DNA of 64,000 bases from Fructobacillus papyriferae (GTDB lineage: Bacteria > Bacillota > Bacilli > Lactobacillales > Lactobacillaceae). Shown one piece after another: positions 54,174-62,407 of this stretch. The stretch lies in assembly GCF_018437225.1 (NCBI RefSeq), contig NZ_JAAMFI010000001.1, forward strand, positions 496,001-560,000, given 5' to 3'. How positions within the stretch are numbered: position 1 is the first letter of the stretch; each line of letters begins with the position of its first letter. Made by a program: the position numbers and the translations under genes. The notes beneath the pieces are model-generated. The model was not told the DNA's origin. It ran no database searches and saw only the letters and a list, made by a program, of their open reading frames with translations.

Positions 54174-54228
54174 TAGATTAAAATCAATCTAAAAAAGTTC
54201 GTGACAATCGCAAGGGATACGTTATAAT
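54174..54228 (+). promoter_or_regulatory. DyP promoter with an upstream inverted repeat
   Basis: GTGACA (54201-54206), 16-nt spacer, TATAAT (54223-54228) on the plus strand. Ten bases upstream lies TAGATT-6 nt-AATCTA (54174-54191), a possible operator. The regulator is unknown. Confidence 0.55.
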
Positions 54229-54263
54229 ATTTTTATCAAAAAAAGAAATGAGGAGTGCGAAGC

Positions 54264-55223
54264 ATGGATATGAATCCCGCAAAAGCGCAGGATGTCTGGA
54301 AGGATATCGGACAAAGCGTACAGTTCACGGTATTGAAGTTTAAAGATTTAGAAGCAGCCGATTTAAAGGAAATGATTGAGGATTTTGCTGACCGGTCACA
54401 GGCGATCATTCGCTCCCTGCGAATTCGCGATGGACAGCAAGATGGTCAAGCGTCGACATTAAAAGTGGCTTTCGGGATTTCCAATCACGCCTGGGACATC
54501 GTTTTTCCAAACACAAAAAAGCCAAAGGAATTGACAACTTATGAGACTTTGACGGGTCCAAAGTATGAAATGCCTGCTACGGAAGGCGATCTCTTCTTCC
54601 ACATTCGTGCCAACAACCAGGCCGTTGTTGTTGAATGTCAAACGCAGTTCATGAAGTTTTTACGAGACTACACCGAAGTGCTTGATTCGACTCAAGGATT
54701 CCGCTACTTCGAAGGTCGCGCCATCATCGGCTTTATCGATGGAACCGAGGCTCCTGCTGAAGCAGATGCCGCACCATACGCCATCATCGGCGACGAAGAT
54801 CCCGACTACATCAACGGTTCTTACGCCTTTGCCCAGAAGTGGGTCCACGACATGGACTTCTGGAACAAGATGAAAACAGAGCACCAAGAAAAGGCCGTTG
54901 GTCGCGAAAAGTTCACCGACCTGGAATTGGAAGACGAAGACAAGTACGAAAACGCCCACAACGTCGCTTCCCAATACGACGAAAACGGCGAAGAACAAAA
55001 GATCATCCGCATGAACGTGCCATTCTCTGACCCCGCAACGGGTAAGACCGGGACTTACTTCATGGGTTACTCCCGCTACTGGCACGTAACCAAGGGAATG
55101 CTCATCAACATGTTGGACCAATCCGACTTCTTGCTGACTTTCTCAGACATTTTGACTGGTCAACTCTTCTTCATCCCATCACGCGATACGCTTGCTGCGA
55201 TTGCCGATGGCGAATTTAACTAA
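54264..55223 (+). CDS. Dyp-type heme peroxidase
   Basis: 319 residues from the ATG at 54264 (GAGGAG 8 nt upstream). Family motif GFIDG at 156-160 with distal Asp159; proximal His232 in ENAHNVASQYD; Arg249 in KIIRMNVPF; the C-terminal DILTGQLFFIPS closes the fold. DyP enzymes use H2O2 with a heme cofactor. No signal peptide, so cytoplasmic. It is a monocistron with its own promoter and terminator, one of the few plus-strand genes. Lactic acid bacteria in this branch generally import rather than make heme, so activity may need external heme. Confidence 0.93.
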   Translation: MDMNPAKAQDVWKDIGQSVQFTVLKFKDLEAADLKEMIEDFADRSQAIIRSLRIRDGQQDGQASTLKVAFGISNHAWDIVFPNTKKPKELTTYETLTGPKYEMPATEGDLFFHIRANNQAVVVECQTQFMKFLRDYTEVLDSTQGFRYFEGRAIIGFIDGTEAPAEADAAPYAIIGDEDPDYINGSYAFAQKWVHDMDFWNKMKTEHQEKAVGREKFTDLELEDEDKYENAHNVASQYDENGEEQKIIRMNVPFSDPATGKTGTYFMGYSRYWHVTKGMLINMLDQSDFLLTFSDILTGQLFFIPSRDTLAAIADGEFN

Positions 55224-55234
55224 GAGTGATATAC

Positions 55235-55268
55235 AAAACCCCTGCCACGCTTTGTGGTGGGGGTTTTT
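55235..55268 (+). terminator. Terminator of the DyP gene
   Basis: AAAACCCCTGCCAC / GTGGTGGGGGTTTT (with two G-T pairs), GCTTT loop, followed by T; 11 nt after the stop. Confidence 0.88.
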
Positions 55269-55298
55269 GTTTGGCATTATGAAGGGTTGGAATATGGC

Positions 55299-55326
55299 TT
55301 TTCAAAAGCCAAAAACTTGGTATAAT
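55299..55326 (+). promoter_or_regulatory. Promoter of the antisense RNA (RNA II)
   Basis: TTTTCA (55299-55304), 16-nt spacer, TATAAT (55321-55326). The -35 lies in a perfect 7-bp palindrome GGCTTTTCAAAAGCC (55296-55310). Confidence 0.6.
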
Positions 55327-55332
55327 GAAGAT

Positions 55333-55446
55333 GAAAAGAGAGCTGAGCGCGAACTCAACTCTCTCCGCGATGCCGCTTTCACGGTGCCGCCTTTATGTTC
55401 TTAAAAAAGAACCGTCAGCTGGGCAAAAGCTTTAGCGGTTCTTTTT
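55333..55446 (+). ncRNA. Candidate antitoxin RNA (RNA II) of a type I toxin-antitoxin locus
   Basis: About 114 nt, no good ORF. It folds into a hairpin at 55337-55364 (AGAGAG-c-TGAG, CGCGAA loop, CTCA-a-CTCTCT) and ends in the shared terminator at 55404-55446. It overlaps the last codons and terminator of the convergent small peptide gene by about 45 nt, so the two RNAs are complementary there. Prediction from promoter, structure and terminator only. Confidence 0.55.
55404..55446. terminator. Bidirectional terminator shared by RNA II and the toxin-like mRNA
   Basis: AAAAAGAACCG (55404-55414) pairs with CGGTTCTTTTT (55436-55446); an inner AGCT/AGCT stem (417-420, 428-431) stabilises the loop. 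The toxin stop codon (55432-55434) lies inside it. Confidence 0.8.
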
Positions 55447-55536
55447 ATTTTGCTTGTCTTTTCGCTTTTCGGCGAATTCGACGTAGTGGAAGTACACTTC
55501 CACTGCAGTCAAAATTAAAAGTAGAATGTCCACCAT
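55432..55536 (-). CDS. 34-residue hydrophobic peptide, type I toxin-like
   Basis: Starts MVDILLLILTAVEVYFHYVE and ends in a basic tail (EKRKDKQNKKNR): one membrane helix with a charged cytoplasmic end, the layout of Fst/Lpt/TxpA-type toxins. The ATG at 55536 has AGGAGG 13 nt upstream, a long spacing, overlapping the stop of a preceding 11-codon frame. The 3' end is covered by the convergent RNA II. The specific family is not clear: the Fst proline motif is missing. It could instead be a small membrane protein with an antisense regulator. Confidence 0.6.
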   Translation of the reverse strand: MVDILLLILTAVEVYFHYVEFAEKRKDKQNKKNR

Positions 55537-55556
55537 CGCTGGTCGACTGCCTCCTT

Positions 55557-55592
55557 TCATCGAAATTTAGTAATGCTGATTCCAAGAATCAT
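55557..55592 (-). CDS. 11-residue leader frame before the toxin-like peptide
   Basis: ATG at 55592 with AGGAGG exactly 7 nt upstream; MILGISITKFR then TGA, which abuts the second AGGAGG used by the toxin-like gene. Best-placed ribosome-binding site in the mRNA, so it may gate translation of the next frame. Confidence 0.4.
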   Translation of the reverse strand: MILGISITKFR

Positions 55593-55697
55593 CTGCTTAC
55601 CTCCTTTCTTCTGAAAAGCGACACCGTTAAAGCTTCATCGCTGTTTGAAGCATAACAGATTCTTTCAGAAAAATACCCCATTATGCCGAATTGGTAT

Positions 55698-55749
55698 AAA
55701 AAACGCCCTAACTACAAAACGCCCTAACGACATCAGTTAGGGCGTTTTA
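55698..55749 (-). terminator. Terminator of holA with a duplicated 3' arm
   Basis: AAAACGCCCTAAC (55716-55728) and GTTAGGGCGTTTT (55736-55748) form a perfect 13-bp stem. The left arm is repeated at 55700-55712, so on the minus strand GTTAGGGCGTTTT occurs twice, the second time followed by TTT. Confidence 0.85.
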
Positions 55750-55757
55750 CTTTACTT

Positions 55758-56753
55758 TTAAAAATTCACCATGAAGGTCTCGAACAAGAAGAGCGGGTCC
55801 ACCCGCTTGGACTTCATCTGGATTTCCATGTCTAGGATCTTCAAGAAACCCTCGCGGATCTTGCCCAGCGGATAGGTTCGCAACGATTGCCGAGCCAACT
55901 TCACTCGAAACGGATGGATGCCAAGGGCCTTGCCGGCTTCTGCATCAGAGCCTTGCAAGGAAGCGACTTGCAATAAAAGGCGGAACTGACCGAGCAAAAG
56001 CGCGTTCAGGCGCAGCGGTACTTCGCCGTTTTTGACAAGGTCGTGATAGGTCCGGATGGCTTCTTCCTGCTTGCGCTTCAGTACCAGGTCAGCCAAGTCA
56101 AAGGCCTGGGCAGTCGATTCTTTGATAACCAAATCATCCACCGCTTGGCTGGTAATTTTCTTGCCTTCCGAAGCGTAAGCCAACAACTTTGGCAATTCCT
56201 GCAACATCATACTGTAAGATGCCTGCGTCCGCAGCAAAAGTTCGCGTTCGGCAGCCGGCTCAATGGTAAACCCGCGCTGTTCCAGCAGCTGGTGGAGAGC
56301 TTGCCCGACCTGCCGCTCGTTCAAGCGAGGCAAGTCCAAGTTTTCGGCCTCCGCCAAAACCCTTTTGGTGATCTTCTTTCGTTTGTCCAACTTCAGATCG
56401 CCAGCAAAGAGAACCAGCAAATTTCCTGGCACTGGCTGTTCGATGACCGACGTCAGCGCCTTTTCCTGGCTATCCGTTAGCTTACCATTGGCCGTCAGGA
56501 AGGTCGGGTTGGTCAACAGCACCACGCGGTGGTCGCCAAAGAAAGGCGGTGCCGTGATGTCTGCCATTGCATCATCCAAACCGACCGTAGAAAAGTCGTA
56601 AGAAGCAAAGTTCATCTCCTGGTCTTCTTCAGGAATGATCGACGTGAAGAGCCGCTTAGCCTTCTGCAGCAAGGCGGGTTCCTCCCCTGTCACGATGTAA
56701 AGATCAGGGAGGGCCTGGTTTTCAATTTGTCCTTTTAGGTCCTGCAGGGTCAT
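55758..56753 (-). CDS. holA: DNA polymerase III delta subunit
   Basis: 331 residues. LPDLYIVTGEEPALLQKAKR, PPFFGDHRVVLLTNPTFL and the helical collar domain (about 215-331) fit the clamp-loader delta subunit that opens the beta ring. It overlaps the end of comEC by about 30 nt, the common Firmicutes comEC-holA order. Confidence 0.95.
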   Translation of the reverse strand: MTLQDLKGQIENQALPDLYIVTGEEPALLQKAKRLFTSIIPEEDQEMNFASYDFSTVGLDDAMADITAPPFFGDHRVVLLTNPTFLTANGKLTDSQEKALTSVIEQPVPGNLLVLFAGDLKLDKRKKITKRVLAEAENLDLPRLNERQVGQALHQLLEQRGFTIEPAAERELLLRTQASYSMMLQELPKLLAYASEGKKITSQAVDDLVIKESTAQAFDLADLVLKRKQEEAIRTYHDLVKNGEVPLRLNALLLGQFRLLLQVASLQGSDAEAGKALGIHPFRVKLARQSLRTYPLGKIREGFLKILDMEIQMKSKRVDPLFLFETFMVNF

Positions 56754-59052
56754 GATAACTCACCTCGAAATGTCCGTGCTTTTCTTGATATACATATCTT
56801 AGCATACCCTGGCTCTGCGTATTGTAGACAATCATCTTCTCTTCTTTGGCCACGTCTAAGACTTCCTGGTGTGGATGCCCATAGCGGGAATTCCGACCGG
56901 CCGAAATCAGCCCAATGGTTGGCTGCCACTGAGCAAAGACCTTGGGGTCTGTCGCCGTTTTGGAACCGTGGTGGCCGAATTTGACGATGTCTGGGACAAA
57001 TTCAGGATATTTGGTTAATATTTTGGTCTCGCCCGACTGGTCGAGATCGCCCGCAGTATAGATGGTCTGGCCCCCGAGCCGACCACCCCAGGCCAGTGAA
57101 TCGTCATTACCGGCCAAACCAGCCGCGAATGGGTAGAGAATCTGCAATGGACAGTTAGGCACTTTGGTTTGGTCGGTTGCTTCGATAACTTTTGTCTTTT
57201 GCAAATAGGGCTGAATTTTTCTTTGAAAGGCCGGTAGCGACCTCATCCCTGCCGGTATCACGAGCTGGTCAACCTTGAAATTTTGTAAAATGACGCGGCT
57301 GTCGCCAATGTGATCCTGGTCTTGATGGGATAGGGCCAACGTGTTGATATGTGCGATACCTTTAGCATGCAAGTATGGCACAATGACGGATCTAGCCAGG
57401 CCTTCCTGCTGCTTGAGCGCCTTGTTCTGGACGACTTTTGGTCTCGTATCCGTTGGACGACCGGTGCTGTAATGCGGCCGCGGCCCGAATTGCACTTTGC
57501 CACCGGTATCGATCATCGTGATCGTTTTGTGCCGGGGTTCGATGAGTACTGCTGCGTCACCCTGGCCGATATCAAAGGTCGTCCACTCCCCCTGCTTGGG
57601 CCAATGGACGAACGCGCTATTGCCGAGAAGAAGAAAAAGCCAAGTAGCAATGGCCAATTTTTTACTGCTTTTCTTAGCGCCCAATGCGAAGAAAGGCAAT
57701 AAGAAGAGTAAAACCAACACCGGCCAAGACAGGGCACCAATAACGATTTTACCAGGTAGTGCCCCGGCTAACGCCACTGCTTTGTCAAAGAGTTGAATAA
57801 TGGTATTGGTGATTGGGCAAACACCAGGTATCCAGCAAGCAAAGTAGCCAACGAGCGTTACTGGCAAAACGACGACCGTGAAGACCGGCACCGCCAAGAT
57901 GTTGGCCAACGTTTGCCAGAGGTTCCAGCTGTATTGTGTGGCCAGAATGAACGGAAAGGTCACTAAAGAGAGGAAGAGGCCGCGCTGCCAAATATTGCTG
58001 CCCTGGCTTATGATGACGGCCAGGGTCAGCGCAAAAGAGAGCTGTCCACCCATTGTTAACAGTAGTTGCGGGTAGACAATCAATGAACCAATCAACGACC
58101 AGGACCAACTTTTTATGGGATCGATTCGCAGGCGAAAATTACGACCGAAAAGCTTCATCTCGCCCGAGAGCATCGCCCGAAAAAGCACCGCCGGCAAACC
58201 CGTAAAGAGGAAAAAGAGTGGCAAGAAGAAAGCCAAGAGGCCATCCCCCACTTCACGGCTGATTCTCGCCAGAAGAAACCCTTCCCTTAAAAAACGCGTC
58301 AAAAAAGCGACGTGCAAGCCTGACAATGCAAAGAGGTGAATCAGCCCAAGCTCGGCAATCATCGGATTATTGTCATAGAGCTGGCTGCCTTTGCTAGCAA
58401 GGATTAAAGACAGCGCGTAGTCCCGCAACGGATTGGGCAGCCGATCCGTCCAGCGCTCAGCTGCGGCATGGGCGCGATGACAGGCAAAAAGGAGTGCTTG
58501 CCATGGATTTTGCGCATCAGCCGGCTGAATCGCGACCTCTTTAAAACAAAGCGTGTGGGTCACTTTTTGACTTTGCCAGTAAGCCCGAAAGTCGAACTGA
58601 TAGTCGTTGGTCGGGCCCATGATAGGCGTCTTATCCGCCTGTCCAAACAACCAGTAGGTGCCAGATAACTGAGCCCACCGATCCACATCTGCTTGATCTT
58701 TCGCTGCGTAGGAAAAAAGGAGCTTCTCCCCCCTGGCCGTCTTCCCCTGACCACGAATCCGCCCATCTTCTGCAATTTTCAACTGATCTGCATGAACAAG
58801 GAGTCGTTCTTGTCCTTGGCTAGCAGGTCGCAGGGCCTGTTTTTCCAAATGTCCATGTCCCACTTGTAGATACAAAACAAAAGGCAGACAAAGCGTCCAG
58901 AAAAGCCGTAATTTTTTGCCAAAGCCCAACGTCAAAGATAACAAGGTCATCCCCACCATCAGCGTGACCGTCAGCGCATTGGGCCGATTAATCACAAGCG
59001 AGAGCGCAGCAAAAACCAGGGCCAACAAAAAATGAAAATGCCTCGTCCTCAT
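56722..59052 (-). CDS. comEC: Competence DNA-uptake channel ComEC (Rec2)
   Basis: 776 residues. N-terminal membrane helices and an OB-like loop (about 60-165), the central Competence domain (about 205-470; LALSGLHVAFLTRF, LFFLFTGLPAVLFRAML), then a metallo-beta-lactamase domain (about 500-770) with FDIGQGDAAVLIEP, HQDQDHIGDSR and KFGHHGSKTATD. ComEC carries single-stranded DNA across the membrane; the last domain may degrade the other strand. Full length and intact. The ATG overlaps the comEA stop (ATGA). Uptake pilus genes are not in this window. Confidence 0.96.
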   Translation of the reverse strand: MRTRHFHFLLALVFAALSLVINRPNALTVTLMVGMTLLSLTLGFGKKLRLFWTLCLPFVLYLQVGHGHLEKQALRPASQGQERLLVHADQLKIAEDGRIRGQGKTARGEKLLFSYAAKDQADVDRWAQLSGTYWLFGQADKTPIMGPTNDYQFDFRAYWQSQKVTHTLCFKEVAIQPADAQNPWQALLFACHRAHAAAERWTDRLPNPLRDYALSLILASKGSQLYDNNPMIAELGLIHLFALSGLHVAFLTRFLREGFLLARISREVGDGLLAFFLPLFFLFTGLPAVLFRAMLSGEMKLFGRNFRLRIDPIKSWSWSLIGSLIVYPQLLLTMGGQLSFALTLAVIISQGSNIWQRGLFLSLVTFPFILATQYSWNLWQTLANILAVPVFTVVVLPVTLVGYFACWIPGVCPITNTIIQLFDKAVALAGALPGKIVIGALSWPVLVLLFLLPFFALGAKKSSKKLAIATWLFLLLGNSAFVHWPKQGEWTTFDIGQGDAAVLIEPRHKTITMIDTGGKVQFGPRPHYSTGRPTDTRPKVVQNKALKQQEGLARSVIVPYLHAKGIAHINTLALSHQDQDHIGDSRVILQNFKVDQLVIPAGMRSLPAFQRKIQPYLQKTKVIEATDQTKVPNCPLQILYPFAAGLAGNDDSLAWGGRLGGQTIYTAGDLDQSGETKILTKYPEFVPDIVKFGHHGSKTATDPKVFAQWQPTIGLISAGRNSRYGHPHQEVLDVAKEEKMIVYNTQSQGMLRYVYQEKHGHFEVSYHDPAGPKRTN

Positions 59053-59738
59053 GGCTGCACTTGGTCCTTCAGCTGCTCGAAACGCTTTGGCCCAATGCCA
59101 GAGATTTCTTTTAGCTCATCGACCGACTGAAAAGGGTGTTCTTCCCGGTAGGCGATGATTTGCTCGGCCTTTTTGGGTCCAACGCCGGTCAAGCTTTCCA
59201 GCTCCTTTTGACTGGCCGCATTCAGGTGGATTTTGCCAGCAGAAGCTCCTTCAGCAGCAGTCCCTTGACTCGCTGAAACTCCGCCGCCTGGATGCGTTCC
59301 CGCATTCTTAATTTCCGGTGCTGTCTCCCCGACTTTCAAGACGTAAACCGCCATGCCGTCCTCTAACAACTGGGCCAGGTTTAACGCATTCGCATCCGCC
59401 TCAGCTGTCAATCCACCAGCTTTCTCAATCGCATCAGCCAAACGAGCATCGGCCGAAAGCACATACAATCCCGGCTTTTTGACCGCCCCTTTGACGTCAA
59501 CTTTGACTGAACTTTTCATTTTCTCATTAGCAGCAGAACCAGTCTTAGCCGCAGGCTTCGTCGCAGTCGATCGACCACCCGCTTTCAAAGTAGCTGGTTC
59601 GGCCATTTCCACATGCTTGGGCCGCATCAAAAGCACCAAGAAAACAAGCAGCAAGCCCGCTAACCCAACAGCCGCCAACCAGCGCCAGCGCCTTTTTGCC
59701 CAGTCCAGCCAAGCTTGCCAATCCATCATCTCAAACAT
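59049..59738 (-). CDS. comEA: Competence DNA receptor ComEA
   Basis: 229 residues from the ATG at 59738 (AGGAGG 7 nt upstream). One N-terminal helix (WLAAVGLAGLLLVFLVLLM), a SLBB domain (VDVKGAVKKPGLYVLSADAR) at about 80-145, and a C-terminal helix-hairpin-helix DNA-binding domain (LNAASQKELESLTGVGPKKA) at about 165-229. It binds incoming double-stranded DNA and passes it to ComEC. Confidence 0.95.
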   Translation of the reverse strand: MFEMMDWQAWLDWAKRRWRWLAAVGLAGLLLVFLVLLMRPKHVEMAEPATLKAGGRSTATKPAAKTGSAANEKMKSSVKVDVKGAVKKPGLYVLSADARLADAIEKAGGLTAEADANALNLAQLLEDGMAVYVLKVGETAPEIKNAGTHPGGGVSASQGTAAEGASAGKIHLNAASQKELESLTGVGPKKAEQIIAYREEHPFQSVDELKEISGIGPKRFEQLKDQVQP

Positions 59739-59776
59739 GTCACCACCTCCTAGTAAATGACACGAAATCGACAATT

Positions 59777-59806
59777 AAAAGCTTCCAGATTCAACTGGAA
59801 GCTTTT
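59777..59806 (-). terminator. Terminator of coaD
   Basis: AAAAGCTTCCAG / CTGGAAGCTTTT, 12-bp stem, ATTCAA loop, T tract; directly after the coaD stop. Confidence 0.9.
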
Positions 59807-59810
59807 TAAA

Positions 59811-60290
59811 TCATGATTCAAAGTGGTCTTGCAAGGCCTTAACCACAACTGGCGGTACGAAAGCCGCCATGCGGTTCGAAGACAGCTTGGAAATTTCTTT
59901 GACCATGGAAGACGAGATGTTTTGGTTCTCCGGCTTAGCAAAGAGAAGCACCGTCTCGACATCATCTAAGACGGAGTTAGCACCGGCAATGTCTCGCTCG
60001 TATTCGAAGTCTTTACAGTTTCTAAGCCCCCGAATGATATAGCGAGCACCAACTTCTTTCATGTAATCAACCGTCAGGCCATCGATCTGGCCAACCGTCA
60101 CGTTTGGCAGATGGGCCACGGCCGCTTTGGCCAATGCCAGGCGCTCTTCCGGTTGGAAAAGACCCTTCTTGTTCGTGTTAGTTCCCACCGCCACGACGAC
60201 CTCGTCAAAGAGCGCCGAAGCACGTTCGATGATGTCCAAATGGCCATTAGTCAGCGGATCAAAGGATCCTGGAAAAACTGCTTTTCTCAT
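59811..60290 (-). CDS. coaD: Phosphopantetheine adenylyltransferase
   Basis: 159 residues from the ATG at 60290; a GTG two codons earlier overlaps the GGGGG ribosome-binding site. AVFPGSFDPLTNGHLDIIER is the nucleotidyl-transferase T/HxGH motif; RGLRNCKDFEYERDIAGANS and NISSSMVKEISKL follow. It makes dephospho-CoA. Part of ftsW-ylbG-rsmD-coaD. Confidence 0.97.
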   Translation of the reverse strand: MRKAVFPGSFDPLTNGHLDIIERASALFDEVVVAVGTNTNKKGLFQPEERLALAKAAVAHLPNVTVGQIDGLTVDYMKEVGARYIIRGLRNCKDFEYERDIAGANSVLDDVETVLLFAKPENQNISSSMVKEISKLSSNRMAAFVPPVVVKALQDHFES

Positions 60291-60299
60291 GTTCACCCC

Positions 60300-60854
60300 C
60301 TAGGCCTCGTAACGATACAATGAGACCCGCGTTATGCCGTAATCTTTTTGCTTCAATAAAGCCAATCGCTCATCTGCTTTTGGCAAATCGGCCACCTGGT
60401 CAGATTCAATCATGACCACAGCACCCTTTGCCAAAAGGCCAGCAGAGATCATCCGATCAATATCTGCCTTCAACTTCTCTTTAGCATATGGTGGATCCAA
60501 GAGTACCAAATCAAAACGCAGCTGCTGGGCCGCCAAGCGACCCAAAACGGTAGAAGCCGCACCACGAAGCACGGTAAAGGCTGATTCGGCATGGGTCTTT
60601 TCGATGTTCTTTTCGATTACCGCCAAAGCCGCTTGCTGCTTATCGACCAAAACCGCCTCGTCCATCCCCCGCGAAATGGCTTCAATCGCTAAACCACCGG
60701 TTCCCGCATAGAGATCCAGCACACGTCCACCATTTAGGTAAGGCAGCAACATCGAGAAGATGGCTTCCTTGACCTTATCCGTTGTCGGACGGGTGGCCCG
60801 CCCCTTGACGGCTTCCAAGCGAAGCCCACCAAATTTTCCTGCAATCACACGCAT
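60300..60854 (-). CDS. rsmD: 16S rRNA (guanine966-N2)-methyltransferase
   Basis: 184 residues. MRVIAGKFGGLRLEAVKG, ATRPTTDKVKEAIFSML, VLDLYAGTGGLAIEAISRG (SAM site) and LVLLDPPYAKEK (catalytic DPPY). Methylates G966 of 16S rRNA. Stop of ylbG and this ATG are adjacent. Confidence 0.97.
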   Translation of the reverse strand: MRVIAGKFGGLRLEAVKGRATRPTTDKVKEAIFSMLLPYLNGGRVLDLYAGTGGLAIEAISRGMDEAVLVDKQQAALAVIEKNIEKTHAESAFTVLRGAASTVLGRLAAQQLRFDLVLLDPPYAKEKLKADIDRMISAGLLAKGAVVMIESDQVADLPKADERLALLKQKDYGITRVSLYRYEA

Positions 60855-61223
60855 TTATTTGCCCTCGCTTTGCTCGGCTTCATCACCCTTATTTTCAGAT
60901 GCTGTAGACGGGTTTTCAGCTTTTTCATCAGTCCGCTCGCCTTCCGCCTGCTCCTGATCATAGGCTTCAAAGAAAACATTATCGTGTTGATCGCCCAAAT
61001 CTGGATCAATATCTGGACGAGGTGACGCCTTAACCGCTTTAACAAAGCGGTACTTTTTTAATTTGGCTGACAATTCAACAACCTGTTCGTCATTAACATA
61101 GAGCGCCACGTAATTCATTTTGTTAGAAATATAGGTAATCTCGCCAAACTTTTTTAGCTGATTCACCTGCTTCAAGCCACGCATGTAGACATACAAAGCC
61201 CGGCGTTTTTTCATATCAAACAT
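60855..61223 (-). CDS. ylbG: YlbG family (DUF2129) protein with acidic tail
   Basis: 122 residues; homologues are about 90. RALYVYMRGLKQVNQLKKFG, YISNKMNYVALYVN and KVKASPRPDID-type sequence mark the family (function unknown). The last 45 residues are an acidic low-complexity extension (EQAEGERTDEKAENPSTASE). The ATG overlaps the ftsW stop (TAATG); a second ATG three codons later is possible. Confidence 0.88.
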   Translation of the reverse strand: MFDMKKRRALYVYMRGLKQVNQLKKFGEITYISNKMNYVALYVNDEQVVELSAKLKKYRFVKAVKASPRPDIDPDLGDQHDNVFFEAYDQEQAEGERTDEKAENPSTASENKGDEAEQSEGK

Positions 61224-62407
61224 TAGTGTTTTAATTCCCTTCGTGCCGCGTCATCTTGCGGGTTAGGTCGTGCGGGTTGTTTGTTTTGAGCGGCAATGTT
61301 TAAAGCAAAGCCAACGGCTGCCGAGAAGAAGACAAATGACGATCCTCCCCCTGAGATAAAGGGAAAAACAACTCCGGTGATGGGCAAAAGACCCAAAACG
61401 CCGCCCAGGTTAACAAAGGACTGCATGATCAACAATCCCGCCAACCCGTACAAAAAGAGTCGGTTATATTGCGACTTTTGCCTGATGCCAATCAGAACCA
61501 AGCGGCCGATCAAAATCATCATCAAGGAAAGCACAACTACAACCACAACGGCGCCCAATTCTTCGGTGGCAACCGCCATGATAAAGTCGGTGTTTGATTC
61601 TGGCAAGTAAGGCTTGATCAATGAGTTTCCCAAGCCAACCCCGAAAAGGCCACCGTGTGAAATCGCGTAATAGGAATACAACAACTGACGACTCTGGTCC
61701 ATATTATACCAAGGATCAACGAAGTTCGATAACCGTCGGATTGCATAGGAGGAAGATTCCTTCAAATCGAAAAAGGAAATGATCTCCGGCAAAAAAGCCA
61801 AAATCAGGAAAAAAGCCACGACCAGAATCAAATTGGCCCTCGGCTTAACCCCCGAGGCCAAAACCAACAGCGTCAAAACGGCTAAGGTAATGAAAAAATT
61901 CCCCATATCAGGCATTGCCAATGTTAATGCTAGGATAACGATCGGCCAAAGTAATTTGGCTGGCCTGCCTGGCCTTAACCAAGATCGAATAAAACCGGAA
62001 AGACCCTTTCCAGGCTGCCACGGTTGAACGGTTAACCAGTGAGCAAAATACAAAATCAAAACAATCTTGGCCAGCTCAACAGGCTGCAGCGTCACCGGTC
62101 CAAGGTTGATCCAACCGTGGGCACCATTAACAGCCGGCGCTAAACGAGCCACCACGAGCAACGCTGTTGTGATCAGTAACAAAGCGTTTAAAAGTGGCTG
62201 CGCGCGCAGGACTTTTCGGTTAATTTTAAAAGTGAAAAAAGCGGCCGACCAACCAAAGAAAACGAAAATCGCCTGCTTGGCAAAGGACATCACCGGCGCT
62301 AAGTATGCGTTTTGTGTGGCCGAAAAAACCATGACGATTCCTAAAAGCGACAAAACAGCGAATGGAACCGCAATCCAGTAGTCTAAACGTTGCAGTTTTT
62401 TAAACAT
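61223..62407 (-). CDS. ftsW: FtsW/RodA-type SEDS peptidoglycan polymerase
   Basis: 394 residues, ten membrane segments. Key SEDS elements: the large loop with NTDFIMAVATEELGA (catalytic Asp), NLGPVTLQPVELAKI and FISGGGSSFVFFSAAVG. Polymerises lipid II with a class B PBP. Neighbours ylbG-rsmD-coaD point to FtsW, not RodA. Confidence 0.93.
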   Translation of the reverse strand: MFKKLQRLDYWIAVPFAVLSLLGIVMVFSATQNAYLAPVMSFAKQAIFVFFGWSAAFFTFKINRKVLRAQPLLNALLLITTALLVVARLAPAVNGAHGWINLGPVTLQPVELAKIVLILYFAHWLTVQPWQPGKGLSGFIRSWLRPGRPAKLLWPIVILALTLAMPDMGNFFITLAVLTLLVLASGVKPRANLILVVAFFLILAFLPEIISFFDLKESSSYAIRRLSNFVDPWYNMDQSRQLLYSYYAISHGGLFGVGLGNSLIKPYLPESNTDFIMAVATEELGAVVVVVVLSLMMILIGRLVLIGIRQKSQYNRLFLYGLAGLLIMQSFVNLGGVLGLLPITGVVFPFISGGGSSFVFFSAAVGFALNIAAQNKQPARPNPQDDAARRELKH

